Shown here: positions 32,554 through 40,816 of the stretch, in pieces | Position numbering within the stretch: the first letter of the stretch is position 1 | Layout: every line of letters begins with the position of its first letter | NCBI GenBank assembly: GCA_017473345.1 | Contig: JAFULL010000109.1 | Location: 1-41,397 of the forward strand | Direction: 5' to 3' | Source: Clostridia bacterium | GTDB taxonomy: Bacteria; Bacillota; Clostridia; Christensenellales; Aristaeellaceae | Length of the DNA: 41,397 nucleotides | Program-made: the position numbers and the translations under genes | Notes under the pieces: generated by a model | Databases searched by the model: none | Seen by the model: the letters and a program-made list of their open reading frames with translations, nothing else | Told to the model about the DNA's origin: nothing

Positions 32554-33336
32554 TTATGCTCTGCCCACGTATTTTTTCATGTGGGTGAGGGCGTTTTTTT
32601 CAAGGCGGCTCACTTGCGCCTGAGAAATGCCGATTTCACCGGCCACTTCCATCTGGGTACGGCCCTGGAAGAAGCGCATCGTGAGGATATGCTTTTCGCG
32701 CTCTGACAGGCGGCTCATGGCTTCGCGCACGCCGATCACGTCCAGCCAGCTGTTATCCGGCCGCTTTTCACCGGTGATCTGGTCCATCAGGTACAGCGCG
32801 TCGCCGCCGTCGTTATACACGGGTTCAAACAGGCTCACCGGGTCCTGAATGGCTTCCAGCGCGAACACTACGTCCTCGCGCGGCAAACCCAGCTCTTTGG
32901 CCAGTTCGGTCACGTCAGGCTCGCGCCCCAGCTTTTCCGCCAGCCGGTCGCGGGCCTTCAGCGCTTTGTAGGCTGTGTCGCGCATGGAACGGCTGACGCG
33001 GATGGCGTTGTTGTCACGCAGATACCGGCGGATCTCGCCGATGATCATGGGCACGGCATAGGTGGAAAAACGTACGTTCTGCGTTACGTCAAAGTTATCC
33101 AGCGCCTTGATCAGGCCGATGCAGCCCACCTGAAACAGGTCGTCCACATTTTCGCCGCGGTTGCCAAAGCGCTGGATGACGCTGAGCACCAGCCTGAGAT
33201 TGCCGCGGATAAATTCCTCGCGGGCATTGAGATCGCCGCCATGCACCAGCGGAAAAAGCTCGCGCATGCGCTCATTGGTGATCACCGGAAGCGTCGAGGT
33301 ATCCACCCCGCAGATTTCGACTTTGTTCATCGCCAT
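32554..33336 (-). CDS. sigG: Sporulation sigma factor SigG
   Basis: The late forespore sigma factor. At 260 residues it has exactly the usual length. It begins with MNKVEICGVDTSTLPVITN, like other SigG proteins, then region 2 (NLRLVLSVIQRF, VDDLFQVGCIGLIKALDNFD, FSTYAVPMIIGEIRRYLRD) and region 4 (HILTMRFFQGRTQMEVAGEIGISQAQVSRLEK). ATG 33336 has GGAGGGG six bases upstream; ATG 33330 is an alternative. A much longer open frame upstream is the antisense of the sir2 gene and is not coding. It is separated from spoIIGA-sigE, unlike in Bacillus. Confidence 0.96.
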   Translation of the reverse strand: MAMNKVEICGVDTSTLPVITNERMRELFPLVHGGDLNAREEFIRGNLRLVLSVIQRFGNRGENVDDLFQVGCIGLIKALDNFDVTQNVRFSTYAVPMIIGEIRRYLRDNNAIRVSRSMRDTAYKALKARDRLAEKLGREPDVTELAKELGLPREDVVFALEAIQDPVSLFEPVYNDGGDALYLMDQITGEKRPDNSWLDVIGVREAMSRLSEREKHILTMRFFQGRTQMEVAGEIGISQAQVSRLEKNALTHMKKYVGRA

Positions 33337-33394
33337 TTTGCACCCCTCCGTACATAGGCTTGTACCTGAAGTATGGAAGGAGGCGGGCGCTTTT

Positions 33395-33436
33395 ATGCCG
33401 CGCCGACAGCATGCGGCAAAGGCTTTCAAACCCTGA
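33395..33436 (+). CDS. Possible 13-residue leader peptide before the Sir2 gene
   Basis: ATG 33395 to TGA 33436 encodes a basic peptide MPRRQHAAKAFKP. An AAGGAGG lies about 11 bases upstream, a better ribosome site than that of the downstream sir2 gene. It could be chance or a translated leader. No terminator-antiterminator pair is obvious after it. Confidence 0.25.
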   Translation: MPRRQHAAKAFKP

Positions 33437-33516
33437 CAGGATCTGCCGTGCAGGAATCCGCAGCCCTTGTGTCGAACCTGAGTAACACCATTTTGACCAG
33501 AAACGGGGCGCAGCAC

Positions 33517-34257
33517 ATGGAACAGGGCATCCATCAGCTGAAAGAGCTGATCGAAAAATCGCAGTATACGGTTTTTTTCGGCGGAGCGGGTGTGAGCACG
33601 GCCTCGGGTATTCCTGATTTCCGCAGTGCGCATGGCATTTATGCCGGTTCGCAGGGCCGCAGCTACGAGGAAATGCTGTCGCACGGCTATTTTATGCGCC
33701 ACACCGACAGCTTCTGGGCGTTTTACAAAAATGTGATGCTCTACCCCGATGCAAAGCCCAACGCCGCGCATCATGCGCTTGCGCGGCTGGAGCAGCAGGG
33801 CAAGCTGAAGGCCGTCATCACCCAGAACATCGACGGGCTGCACCAGCTGGCCGGCAGCCAAAATGTTTTGGAACTGCATGGAACCGTGCACCGCAACCTG
33901 TGCATGCGCTGCCCGCAGCACTTTGATCTGGCGGATGTGCTGGCACAGGAGGGCACACCGCGCTGTCCGGAATGCGGTTCTATCATCAAACCGGACGTGG
34001 TGCTTTACGGCGAGCAGCTGGACACGCAGGTTTTGGATGCAGCGCTTGACCACATCCGCCGCTGCGATCTGCTCATCGTGGGCGGTACGTCGCTGATTGT
34101 GCATCCGGCGGCAGGGCTCATCACCTACCGGCGCGAGGGCGTGCCTGTGGTGCTTATCAACCGCGACGCCACCCCCTACGACGACAATGCCGACCTGATC
34201 ATCCGCGGCAACATCGCACAGGTGCTGGACGAAGTGATACAAAAAAATGACCCCTGA
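33517..34257 (+). CDS. Sir2-family NAD-dependent protein deacylase
   Basis: A 246-residue sirtuin. GAGVSTASGIPDFR at 23-36 and TQNIDGLH at 102-109 form the NAD pocket, and H121 in ELHGTVH is the catalytic base. Structural zinc cysteines are C129, C132, C150 and C153. It removes acetyl or other acyl groups from lysines using NAD. ATG 33517 has only a weak GGGG site. The 180 bases between it and sigG contain no clear vegetative promoter. The final codons are built into a terminator stem. Confidence 0.95.
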   Translation: MEQGIHQLKELIEKSQYTVFFGGAGVSTASGIPDFRSAHGIYAGSQGRSYEEMLSHGYFMRHTDSFWAFYKNVMLYPDAKPNAAHHALARLEQQGKLKAVITQNIDGLHQLAGSQNVLELHGTVHRNLCMRCPQHFDLADVLAQEGTPRCPECGSIIKPDVVLYGEQLDTQVLDAALDHIRRCDLLIVGGTSLIVHPAAGLITYRREGVPVVLINRDATPYDDNADLIIRGNIAQVLDEVIQKNDP

Positions 34258-34270
34258 CGGGGTCATTTTT
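34243..34270. terminator. Bidirectional terminator embedded in the sir2 3' end
   Basis: A 12-bp perfect stem (34243-34254 with 34259-34270), loop TGAC; the loop contains the sir2 stop codon and the right arm touches the stop codon of the opposite glycosyltransferase gene. A- and T-tracts on both sides allow use from both directions. Confidence 0.9.
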
Positions 34271-35415
34271 TATTCCTCATACAGTTCCAGCCAGCTTTCG
34301 CGTACAGCGTCCCACGAATACAGCTGCGGGAACAGCGCACGTTTTTCCGCGCCAAGCGGCTGAATGCTGCCGTTTATGGCGCGCGTGAGCAGCCCGGGCA
34401 GTTCGCTGAAATCTGCAAACTCCTGCAGTTCGATGCCCATTTCGCCCAGCTGCGGATACTGCAGCCACTTGCCCTTGAGCACGCAGGCCCCGGCGTAGAG
34501 GTATTCCTGCATGCTGGCGGAGAATGCATCCGTCGTGATGGACTGCACAAACACGTCTGCACTCAGACGCAGCATCGCGCTTTCCTCCGGGCCCATGAAC
34601 CGGGTCAGCACCACGGTCTGACAAGGCAGCCGTCCGGCCATTTCACGGGTCTGCCGCACATAGTCGGCATCGTTTTCGCCATAGGTCTGCTGCAGCACCA
34701 GCGTCATGCGGCTGAGCACATCCTGCGGCAGCTGCGCAAGCGCCGCGACCGCCTCGCGCTGCTGCTGTGCGGACGACGCGCTGTAGCCAATGCTCACCAC
34801 AAAACGGTCAGACGCAATGCCAAAGTGCGCGCGGCACTTTTCGCGGCCATGCTCTTCCAGCGCCCGGTCGATGTCGGCATAGCCCATCTGTCCAAAGTAG
34901 AGCAGATGCGTCTTCTGTGCGATCTCCTCGCCGAAGGTATCGCGGATCATGTCCACATTCAGTTGGTTGTGCACGCTCACAGCACAGCTGCGCTTCAGAT
35001 AGGGCTTCATGCGGCGAAGCGCCAATGGGCTGGAACGCATGAGGTCGCTGCCCCAGAAGCTCACCACCCAGTGAGCGCCGAATTTGCGCGCCACCAGGTC
35101 GCCCAGCGCCAGATCGCGCTGCGACAGGTAACAGTTGTTCACCACGTCAAACGGGCCCATTTGAATGAGCTTGCGTGCGTTGAGCATGATGCGCGCCCAC
35201 ATGCGCACGCGGGGAATGCGGCCAATCACAGGCAATGTGTGCCGGTCATGGTAGACGGTCACATTATTTTCACGGTAGAAGTCGGCATATTTGCCGCCGT
35301 CGCCCCAGATGGGAAACAGCACCACTTCATAGCCCTGCGGCAAAATGAGATATTTCAACAGCCGCATCGTCCAGAAGCCATCGGCGTCTGCGATCATCAG
35401 CATTCGTTTTTTCAT
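34270..35415 (-). CDS. GT4-like glycosyltransferase
   Basis: 381 residues with a GT-B plan. The N-terminal domain begins MLMIADADGFWTMRLLKYL; SFWGSDLMRSS near 117-127 is typical of GT4-like enzymes; the C-terminal sugar-nucleotide region holds FVQSITTDAFSASMQEYLYAGACVL with the conserved acidic pair. It probably adds a sugar to a surface polysaccharide or teichoic-type polymer exported by the neighbouring flippase. The ATG overlaps the flippase stop by four bases (ATGA). Donor and acceptor unknown. Confidence 0.87.
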   Translation of the reverse strand: MKKRMLMIADADGFWTMRLLKYLILPQGYEVVLFPIWGDGGKYADFYRENNVTVYHDRHTLPVIGRIPRVRMWARIMLNARKLIQMGPFDVVNNCYLSQRDLALGDLVARKFGAHWVVSFWGSDLMRSSPLALRRMKPYLKRSCAVSVHNQLNVDMIRDTFGEEIAQKTHLLYFGQMGYADIDRALEEHGREKCRAHFGIASDRFVVSIGYSASSAQQQREAVAALAQLPQDVLSRMTLVLQQTYGENDADYVRQTREMAGRLPCQTVVLTRFMGPEESAMLRLSADVFVQSITTDAFSASMQEYLYAGACVLKGKWLQYPQLGEMGIELQEFADFSELPGLLTRAINGSIQPLGAEKRALFPQLYSWDAVRESWLELYEE

Positions 35416-36869
35416 GACTGCTTCCCCCTTCTGAAGCGTTTGAGCAATACGGCAAAAATCTGTCCGGCTGCCTTCCACAGCGTGCGGATCTCCCCGCGGA
35501 ACAGCAGACAGGTCAGCGCCAGCACGCCCACAAGCAGCGCGTACTTGGCCGCGCCTGTCAGCCACAGGTTGCCAAACGAGGCTACGGCCATCAGGCCGAT
35601 GGTGTAGGCAAGGTACCTCCAGCTTTCCAGCACCTTGTAATACTTCTCGCCCACTCCCGAGCGCAAAAGCAGCGTAAGCACCGCGCTTGCCGCCGAGGCC
35701 AGCGCTGCGCCGGGCATGCCCATCATGGGGATGAATACAAAGCACAGCGCAATGTTGGCAGCCGCCGAAAACAGGAAGATGATCGTGGTCCAGTATGTCT
35801 TTTCGGAGATCAGGATGCCCATGCCCGTGGTTTCACCCAGGCAGTAGCAGATGGGCGACATGAACAAAAACGGAAAGAACACCACCGACGAGCGGTATGC
35901 CTTGCCCAGCAGCATGAACACCGGCGTCTGCAGAATGGTGATGCCCAGGCCAAACAGCGTCAGCATGCAGGCCATCAGCCTGTGCACGGTATAGAAGCGA
36001 CGGCTGTCATCGCCCTGATAGTTTTCAAGCACATAGGGCGCCCAGTAGGTGTTAAAGCCGGTCTGGATGATGTTGATGGTGGAGGCCAGTCCCAGCGCGC
36101 TGGTATAAATGCCGGTCGCGCTGTAGCCCATAAGGTGTTTCAGAATGACCGGGCTGATGCTGGAATTGAGCCAGCTCAGCAGGCTCAGCGGCACCAGCGG
36201 CAGCGCCAGCATGCCGATGGCAGCCGCGGACTTTCGGTCGGTCTGTTTGAGGAAGGCCGCATCAAACCGTTTACGCTGCACAAATACAAACACCAGCGTA
36301 AACACACCCATCAGCGCCGTCAGGCTGAGCATCGCCGCCTTGCCGACAGGATGGCTGAAGCCCACCGCCAGATAGGCGATTTTGGTAAGCAATACATGCA
36401 GCACGCCCTGAATGGTATACCACAGCGCATTTTGCTCCATGCGGTAACTCAACGCCAGAAAACGGTATACCACAAGGCTGAAGCTGTACACCGCAAGGCA
36501 TACATACACGCTCATGTCCGGCTGGCCGACGATCTCAGCGCTCACACTCTGCCAGAAAAGTCCCAGCACCAGCGTCACCAGCAGACAGAAAGCAAGCGGC
36601 ACCAAAGTGCAGAACGTAAACAGCGTCTTGCGGGTCATCTTTCCCGGCGTTTCACGGAAAAAGCGCACGAAAGCCTGATCCATGCCCAGGTAGCAGATCG
36701 ACGAAAACAGCGTGGCATAGTTGGTGAACTGGTTCAGCCGTCCCATTTCCTCGGTGGGAAACAGTCGTGTGGCGATGGGCGATGCAATAAAGCCCAGCAC
36801 AAAAGAGATCCATGTCACCATGGAAAAGCCTACCATGTTTTTGAGAAATTTCAGTTTGCTCTGTTCCAT
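35412..36869 (-). CDS. Wzx-like polysaccharide flippase (MOP superfamily)
   Basis: A 485-residue polytopic protein with 12-14 helices, resembling oligosaccharide flippases. Its N-terminus (KNMVGFSMVTWISFVLGFIASPIATRLFP) is the usual start of this group: a Lys-rich head and a first helix containing the sorting proline. It would move lipid-linked oligosaccharide across the membrane. ATG 36869 with AGGAGA upstream. It follows the histidine kinase gene by 15 bases and overlaps the glycosyltransferase gene. Confidence 0.9.
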   Translation of the reverse strand: MEQSKLKFLKNMVGFSMVTWISFVLGFIASPIATRLFPTEEMGRLNQFTNYATLFSSICYLGMDQAFVRFFRETPGKMTRKTLFTFCTLVPLAFCLLVTLVLGLFWQSVSAEIVGQPDMSVYVCLAVYSFSLVVYRFLALSYRMEQNALWYTIQGVLHVLLTKIAYLAVGFSHPVGKAAMLSLTALMGVFTLVFVFVQRKRFDAAFLKQTDRKSAAAIGMLALPLVPLSLLSWLNSSISPVILKHLMGYSATGIYTSALGLASTINIIQTGFNTYWAPYVLENYQGDDSRRFYTVHRLMACMLTLFGLGITILQTPVFMLLGKAYRSSVVFFPFLFMSPICYCLGETTGMGILISEKTYWTTIIFLFSAAANIALCFVFIPMMGMPGAALASAASAVLTLLLRSGVGEKYYKVLESWRYLAYTIGLMAVASFGNLWLTGAAKYALLVGVLALTCLLFRGEIRTLWKAAGQIFAVLLKRFRRGKQS

Positions 36870-36884
36870 GCGGCGTCTCTCCTG

Positions 36885-37748
36885 TTAAATGGTCTCAGTT
36901 GCTCCCTTGCGCGGCACGGCCACCACAAAGGCGGTCTGTTCGCCCTGCGCCAGTTCGATCGTGCCGCCGAACTCAGCCAGCGTACTGCGCACGATGCTCA
37001 GGCCCATGCCCCGGCCCTCACCCTTGGTGGATATGCCGGGTTCAAAAATGCGCTCGCGCAGCTCCTCCGGCACGGGTTCACCGTTGTTTTCGATGGTGAA
37101 TGTAAAACCGCGCACGCTTTCGCGTACCGTCAGGACGATACGCGCATCCCTGCTGCCCTCGACCACGTCGATGGCGTTGTCGATGAGATTGCCGATGATG
37201 CAGCAAATCTCCCACGGCGGCACAGGCAGGCCATCCAGCGTGCTCTGAATGTCGATGTCAAAGGCAATGCTCTTTTCTTCGCAGGCAGCGCTTTTCACCT
37301 GCAAAAGCGCATTGAACGCCGTCACCTTCGTGCGGATGACACGGCTGACGGTTTTAAACTCCGCCCAGATGCGCTCCAGATAGTCCGCCGCCTCCTGCCC
37401 CTCGCCCATCTCAAGCAGGCTGTACACCACCTGAATGTGGTTGAGAAAGTCGTGCCGCTGCGCGCGCAGCTTCAGGTTGAGGGCGTCCATCTGGCCGTTG
37501 GTGGTCTCAAGTTCGGTAATGGTGCGTTCGCGGCGGCGCGCACGCAGCGCCTCCTGAATGTCGATCACCGCGCCCCAGCCGGCCATCAGCGCTGCTGCTA
37601 CCACAATGCCCGAAAGCAGCCGCTGATCATGGTTATCAACCAGCAGCACATACAGCACGATCACCGCCAGCGCAGCGATCTGAATGGCGTTGACGACAAT
37701 GGCATAGGCCGAAGCCTTTTTCACATCCGGGTAGAGCTTATTTCTCAT
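36885..37748 (-). CDS. Orphan sensor histidine kinase, Spo0B-type dimerisation domain
   Basis: 287 residues: two membrane helices at about 13-36 and 43-62, then a Spo0B_a-type segment LRAQRHDFLNHIQVVYSLLEMG with phosphoacceptor H99, and a HATPase domain from about 175 with N-box GNLIDNAIDV and G-boxes FEPGISTKGEGRGMGLSIV. This is the fold of citrate/malate-type sensors and of AgrC-like kinases, but without a large sensory domain: only a few residues lie outside the membrane. No response-regulator gene is nearby. The ATG overlaps the rarA end by 11 bases. Confidence 0.9.
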   Translation of the reverse strand: MRNKLYPDVKKASAYAIVVNAIQIAALAVIVLYVLLVDNHDQRLLSGIVVAAALMAGWGAVIDIQEALRARRRERTITELETTNGQMDALNLKLRAQRHDFLNHIQVVYSLLEMGEGQEAADYLERIWAEFKTVSRVIRTKVTAFNALLQVKSAACEEKSIAFDIDIQSTLDGLPVPPWEICCIIGNLIDNAIDVVEGSRDARIVLTVRESVRGFTFTIENNGEPVPEELRERIFEPGISTKGEGRGMGLSIVRSTLAEFGGTIELAQGEQTAFVVAVPRKGATETI

Positions 37749-39066
37749 GCTTTGCAGCTCCGTAGCGGCGCTCGTGACGCGCCTTGAGTTTGGCCTCGTG
37801 GCCCTGTTCAGTGGGACGATAGTACACCCGGCGCTCGTAACCGGCCGGCATATAGGTCTGCCGCACAAAGTGCCCGGGATAATCATGCGGGAAAAGGTAG
37901 CCTGGCGTCTGACTGTGGGCGGTGGAATAGCTCTGATCGCGCAGATGCTGCGGCACGGCAGTGAACTGTCCTGCCTGCGCATCGCGCTCGGCGGCGGCCA
38001 GCGCCTCAACCACGCTGTTGCTCTTTTCCGCCATCGCCACGGCGATAATGGCCTGTGCAATGGGAATACGCGCCTCAGGCATGCCTACAAATTCCAGTGC
38101 GTTGGCGGCGGCATGCGCCTGCAGCATGGCCGTGGGGTCAGCCAGACCCACGTCCTCGCTGGCATGCACGATGATTCGCCTGACGATCAGCTTGGGGTCG
38201 ACCCCGGCATAGATCAGACGGCTGAACCACAGAAGCGCCGCATCCGGATCGGATCCGCGCAGGCTTTTGCAAAAGGCGGACAGCATGTCGTAATACAGGC
38301 TTTCGTCCAGCTTGAGCATGGGCTTCTGCACGCTTTCCTGCGCAACGGCCAGCGTGATCAGCTTGCCCTCGTCTGTTTCGGCGGTGGTCAGCACGGCCAG
38401 CTCCAGCGCGCCCAAAGCAGCGCGCACGTCGCCGCCGGCCACCTGCGCAATGTAGCGCAGCGCGCCGTCCTCCACGCGAATGTTTTCATTGCCAAAACCA
38501 CGCTGCGGGTCACGCAGTGCGTTTTCCATCGCGCCTACCACGTCCTGCGTGGTGAGAGGCTGAAATTCAAACACACGGCAGCGGCTGACGATGGCGGGCG
38601 TCATGCTGACCATGGGGTTTTCCGTTGTGGAACCGATGAAGCGGATGAGGCCGCTTTCAATAGCCGGTAGAATGCTGTCGGACTGGGACTTGGACCAGCG
38701 GTGGCATTCGTCCAGCAAAAGGTACGTTGCACGGCCGTAGCGGCGGCGTTCCTCAGCGTCCTTGATGACCTTGCGCACATCCGCCACGCCACTGGTAACG
38801 GCGTTGAGCTTTTCAAAGGCGCTGCCGGTCATGTTGGCGATGATTGATGCCAGCGTCGTCTTTCCGCAGCCGGGCGGGCCCCAGAAAATGCTGGACTGCA
38901 GCCGGTCGGCCTGAATGGCGCGGCGCAAAAGCCGCCCTTCGCCCAGAATATGCTTCTGGCCGATGAATTCATCCAGCGTGCGCGGGCGCATGCGCTCCGC
39001 CAGCGGCGCCTGCGTGCCGGTATCCGAAAGCCCGTCAAACAGCGTCGCCTGTTCAAAACCGTTCAT
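37738..39066 (-). CDS. rarA: Replication-associated recombination protein A (RarA/MgsA)
   Basis: A 442-residue AAA+ ATPase related to clamp loaders, which acts at stalled replication forks with SSB. Walker A GPPGCGKTT is at 63-71, Walker B LLLDECHRW near 132-140, and sensor GSTTENP follows; the C-terminal MgsA domain ends with YRPTEQGHEAKLKARHERR. ATG 39066 has only a weak GGGG-rich ribosome site. It is 17 bases after the pseudoenzyme gene and is translationally overlapped with the kinase gene. Confidence 0.95.
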   Translation of the reverse strand: MNGFEQATLFDGLSDTGTQAPLAERMRPRTLDEFIGQKHILGEGRLLRRAIQADRLQSSIFWGPPGCGKTTLASIIANMTGSAFEKLNAVTSGVADVRKVIKDAEERRRYGRATYLLLDECHRWSKSQSDSILPAIESGLIRFIGSTTENPMVSMTPAIVSRCRVFEFQPLTTQDVVGAMENALRDPQRGFGNENIRVEDGALRYIAQVAGGDVRAALGALELAVLTTAETDEGKLITLAVAQESVQKPMLKLDESLYYDMLSAFCKSLRGSDPDAALLWFSRLIYAGVDPKLIVRRIIVHASEDVGLADPTAMLQAHAAANALEFVGMPEARIPIAQAIIAVAMAEKSNSVVEALAAAERDAQAGQFTAVPQHLRDQSYSTAHSQTPGYLFPHDYPGHFVRQTYMPAGYERRVYYRPTEQGHEAKLKARHERRYGAAKHEK

Positions 39067-39083
39067 CCCAAAAGCCCCGTTCG

Positions 39084-39875
39084 TCAGTTTTTCATGTACT
39101 GCTCAAGCAGCACCTTGATCAGGTCGGTGCCTTCCATCAGCACCGGCTCGCACAGCATGGCATCCTCGCAGAACTTGCGCACAGGAGGCTCCTTGCCGTC
39201 GTCAATGGCCCTGCGCACCACACGGCTGTCGAAGATCGCATAGGGCATGGGCTGCGCCGCATGCTTCTGCGTGGTGAGGAAGGCTGCAAAGTCGCTGACC
39301 AGCAGCAGGCGGAAATCCTCTCCCTTGCCCATCAGACGGTTGAGAAGCGGCATCACCACACGGTATTCCACATTCTGCACCGCTTCCATCTTGCGCCCCA
39401 GGTCGCCATCGGCAGCCAGGGTCTCCGGAGCGCCGACGTGTACCAGCGCAAAGTCGTCGCCGTCCTGCAGCGCCTTGAGCGCACACTCCACCTTGCCCTC
39501 ATAGTTGGTGTCGATGGTGCCGGTCGCACCCTCGACCTCAGGCGTTTTCAGGCCCATCAGTCCGGCGATGATGCGCAGCCTTGCATCGGCGGCAATCACG
39601 CTGCCCTGCAGACCGAAGTTGTCGGCAAAGGCGGGAAGCTTGCTTGCGACAGAGGCGCCGTTAAAATATACTTTGGGATCATAGCCCAGAATACTCAGAA
39701 GCGCCACATCCGCACGCGCCTCCAGCCCGCGGGGGATGGTAAGCACACGGCCGCAGAAGCAGCCCGCGCAGCGGTCGAAGGAGTTGAGCGCCAGTACTTC
39801 CATGGGAGTCTTGCCGGCCAGCTGCACAAGCCGCGTATCCGCCATGCCGGAGCCGACCACGATGACATATTTCAT
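39084..39875 (-). CDS. Cap-less, catalytically degenerate ApgM-like protein
   Basis: 263 residues related to cofactor-independent phosphoglycerate mutase of the archaeal type (about 400 residues). Retained landmarks: GMAD at 10-13, SILGYDPKVYFNGAS at 61-75, GATGTIDTNYEGK at 116-128, and RRVV-type YRVVMPLL. Expected active residues are changed: the metal Asp of VGDGMAD is S9, the catalytic Ser of GSDxA is A55, the EAPDEAGH metal segment reads GAPETLAA, and PDHPT reads SDFAA; only H205 of the late histidine remains. About 120-130 residues between LGYDP and the GATG block, the cap domain, are missing. The frame is intact, with AAAGGA ten bases from the ATG. Likely a pseudoenzyme. Confidence 0.85.
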   Translation of the reverse strand: MKYVIVVGSGMADTRLVQLAGKTPMEVLALNSFDRCAGCFCGRVLTIPRGLEARADVALLSILGYDPKVYFNGASVASKLPAFADNFGLQGSVIAADARLRIIAGLMGLKTPEVEGATGTIDTNYEGKVECALKALQDGDDFALVHVGAPETLAADGDLGRKMEAVQNVEYRVVMPLLNRLMGKGEDFRLLLVSDFAAFLTTQKHAAQPMPYAIFDSRVVRRAIDDGKEPPVRKFCEDAMLCEPVLMEGTDLIKVLLEQYMKN

Positions 39876-39892
39876 AGTTGCTGTTTCCTTTC

Positions 39893-40705
39893 TCACTGCG
39901 CCCGGATGATATCGTCGCGCAGGCGGTAGATGGTGGCGCCGTACTTTTTGCGGCAGAAGGCGTCGACAAACCAGTCGATCTCCTTCACGGCGTCAAACTG
40001 CACATAGCCGTAGCGCTCGCCGTTTCGCTTTTCACCCTTCATGTTGCTGTCGCACCAGGTAACGCTGTCGGTTTCAGGGTCATAATCCTCGGTGAAGATC
40101 ATGCTGTGCGCGCCGATGCCGTAGTAGTAATTGGCAGCCATCTGGAAATAGTCGCCGCGCTTCACCTGCTTGAGGAACTCGCGGGCGTCCTGCCAGTTTT
40201 CTTCCTTTGACTTATCAGGATCATAACGGAACTGCGCCGCCGCGTAGAAGGGATTTCCCTTTTCCGCAGGCACGTCCTTCCACTCCATGCCGTACACATA
40301 GTCCACGCACTGATCCTTGGGCAGATTATCGGGAATGACCAGTTCTACGTCGGGGTATTCCGCCATGCGGAAAGCGGGCGCATTTTCCCTGAACAGATAG
40401 ACGGTAAAGTTTTTACAAACGTAAATATCGCCGCTGTACTGCGCGCGCTGCGCACGCCCGTTAGCCGCAATATACTTTTCCTCTGCCAGCGCGATAATGC
40501 CGTCGATGAACGCCTCTCGCGCTTCACTGCCGGCTTCGCCGGTTCCATCTTCCTCCGGCAGTTCTTCTGTATCCTCCGAAAAGATCTCCATATGCGTCTC
40601 TTCGCCGTCGGGATCAACGAGGGTAATGACCACCTCGCCCATGGCGGCGGTGGCAAAGCAAATCAGCATCAGCATGCAAACAATCGCATAAAAACGCTTC
40701 AGCAT
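39893..40705 (-). CDS. Secreted NlpC/P60-like cysteine hydrolase candidate
   Basis: A 270-residue exported protein: signal peptide about 1-23, an acidic stretch at 31-60 rich in Glu/Asp, then a domain with a papain-like order of catalytic residues, C97 in YVCKNFTVYL, H200 in GIGAHSMIF and D219/N221 in TWCDSNMKG. This pattern suggests an NlpC/P60 or CHAP-type peptidoglycan amidase/endopeptidase, but similarity is weak and no wall-binding domain is present. ATG 40705 has AAGGAGG close upstream and a near-consensus promoter. It is first in a six-gene operon. Confidence 0.75.
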   Translation of the reverse strand: MLKRFYAIVCMLMLICFATAAMGEVVITLVDPDGEETHMEIFSEDTEELPEEDGTGEAGSEAREAFIDGIIALAEEKYIAANGRAQRAQYSGDIYVCKNFTVYLFRENAPAFRMAEYPDVELVIPDNLPKDQCVDYVYGMEWKDVPAEKGNPFYAAAQFRYDPDKSKEENWQDAREFLKQVKRGDYFQMAANYYYGIGAHSMIFTEDYDPETDSVTWCDSNMKGEKRNGERYGYVQFDAVKEIDWFVDAFCRKKYGATIYRLRDDIIRAQ

Positions 40706-40735
40706 GACAAACCTCCTTATAATACTCCACCTTTC

Positions 40736-40764
40736 ATTATAGGCGGATTCGGAAGGATAGTCAA
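40736..40764 (-). promoter_or_regulatory. Promoter of the 34-40.7 kb operon
   Basis: Minus-strand TTGACT (40764-40759), 17 bases, perfect TATAAT (40741-40736). It should drive peptidase, ApgM-like gene, rarA, kinase, flippase and glycosyltransferase, whose gaps are 17, 17, -11, 15 and -4 bases. Confidence 0.87.
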
Positions 40765-40771
40765 GGTACGC

Positions 40772-40801
40772 AAAAGCCGGGGCACATGTATGTGCCCCGG
40801 C
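40772..40801 (-). terminator. Terminator of thrS
   Basis: An 11-bp perfect stem (40801-40791 with 40786-40776), loop of four, then TTTTG on the minus strand, about 60 bases after the thrS stop. Confidence 0.82.
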
Positions 40802-40816
40802 GTCGTTTGCAGTTAG

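Noticed and set aside
33337..34266. A 310-codon N-terminal extension of SigG
   Set aside because: The frame is the antisense of sir2; SigG has its normal 260-residue length and a good ribosome site at 33336.
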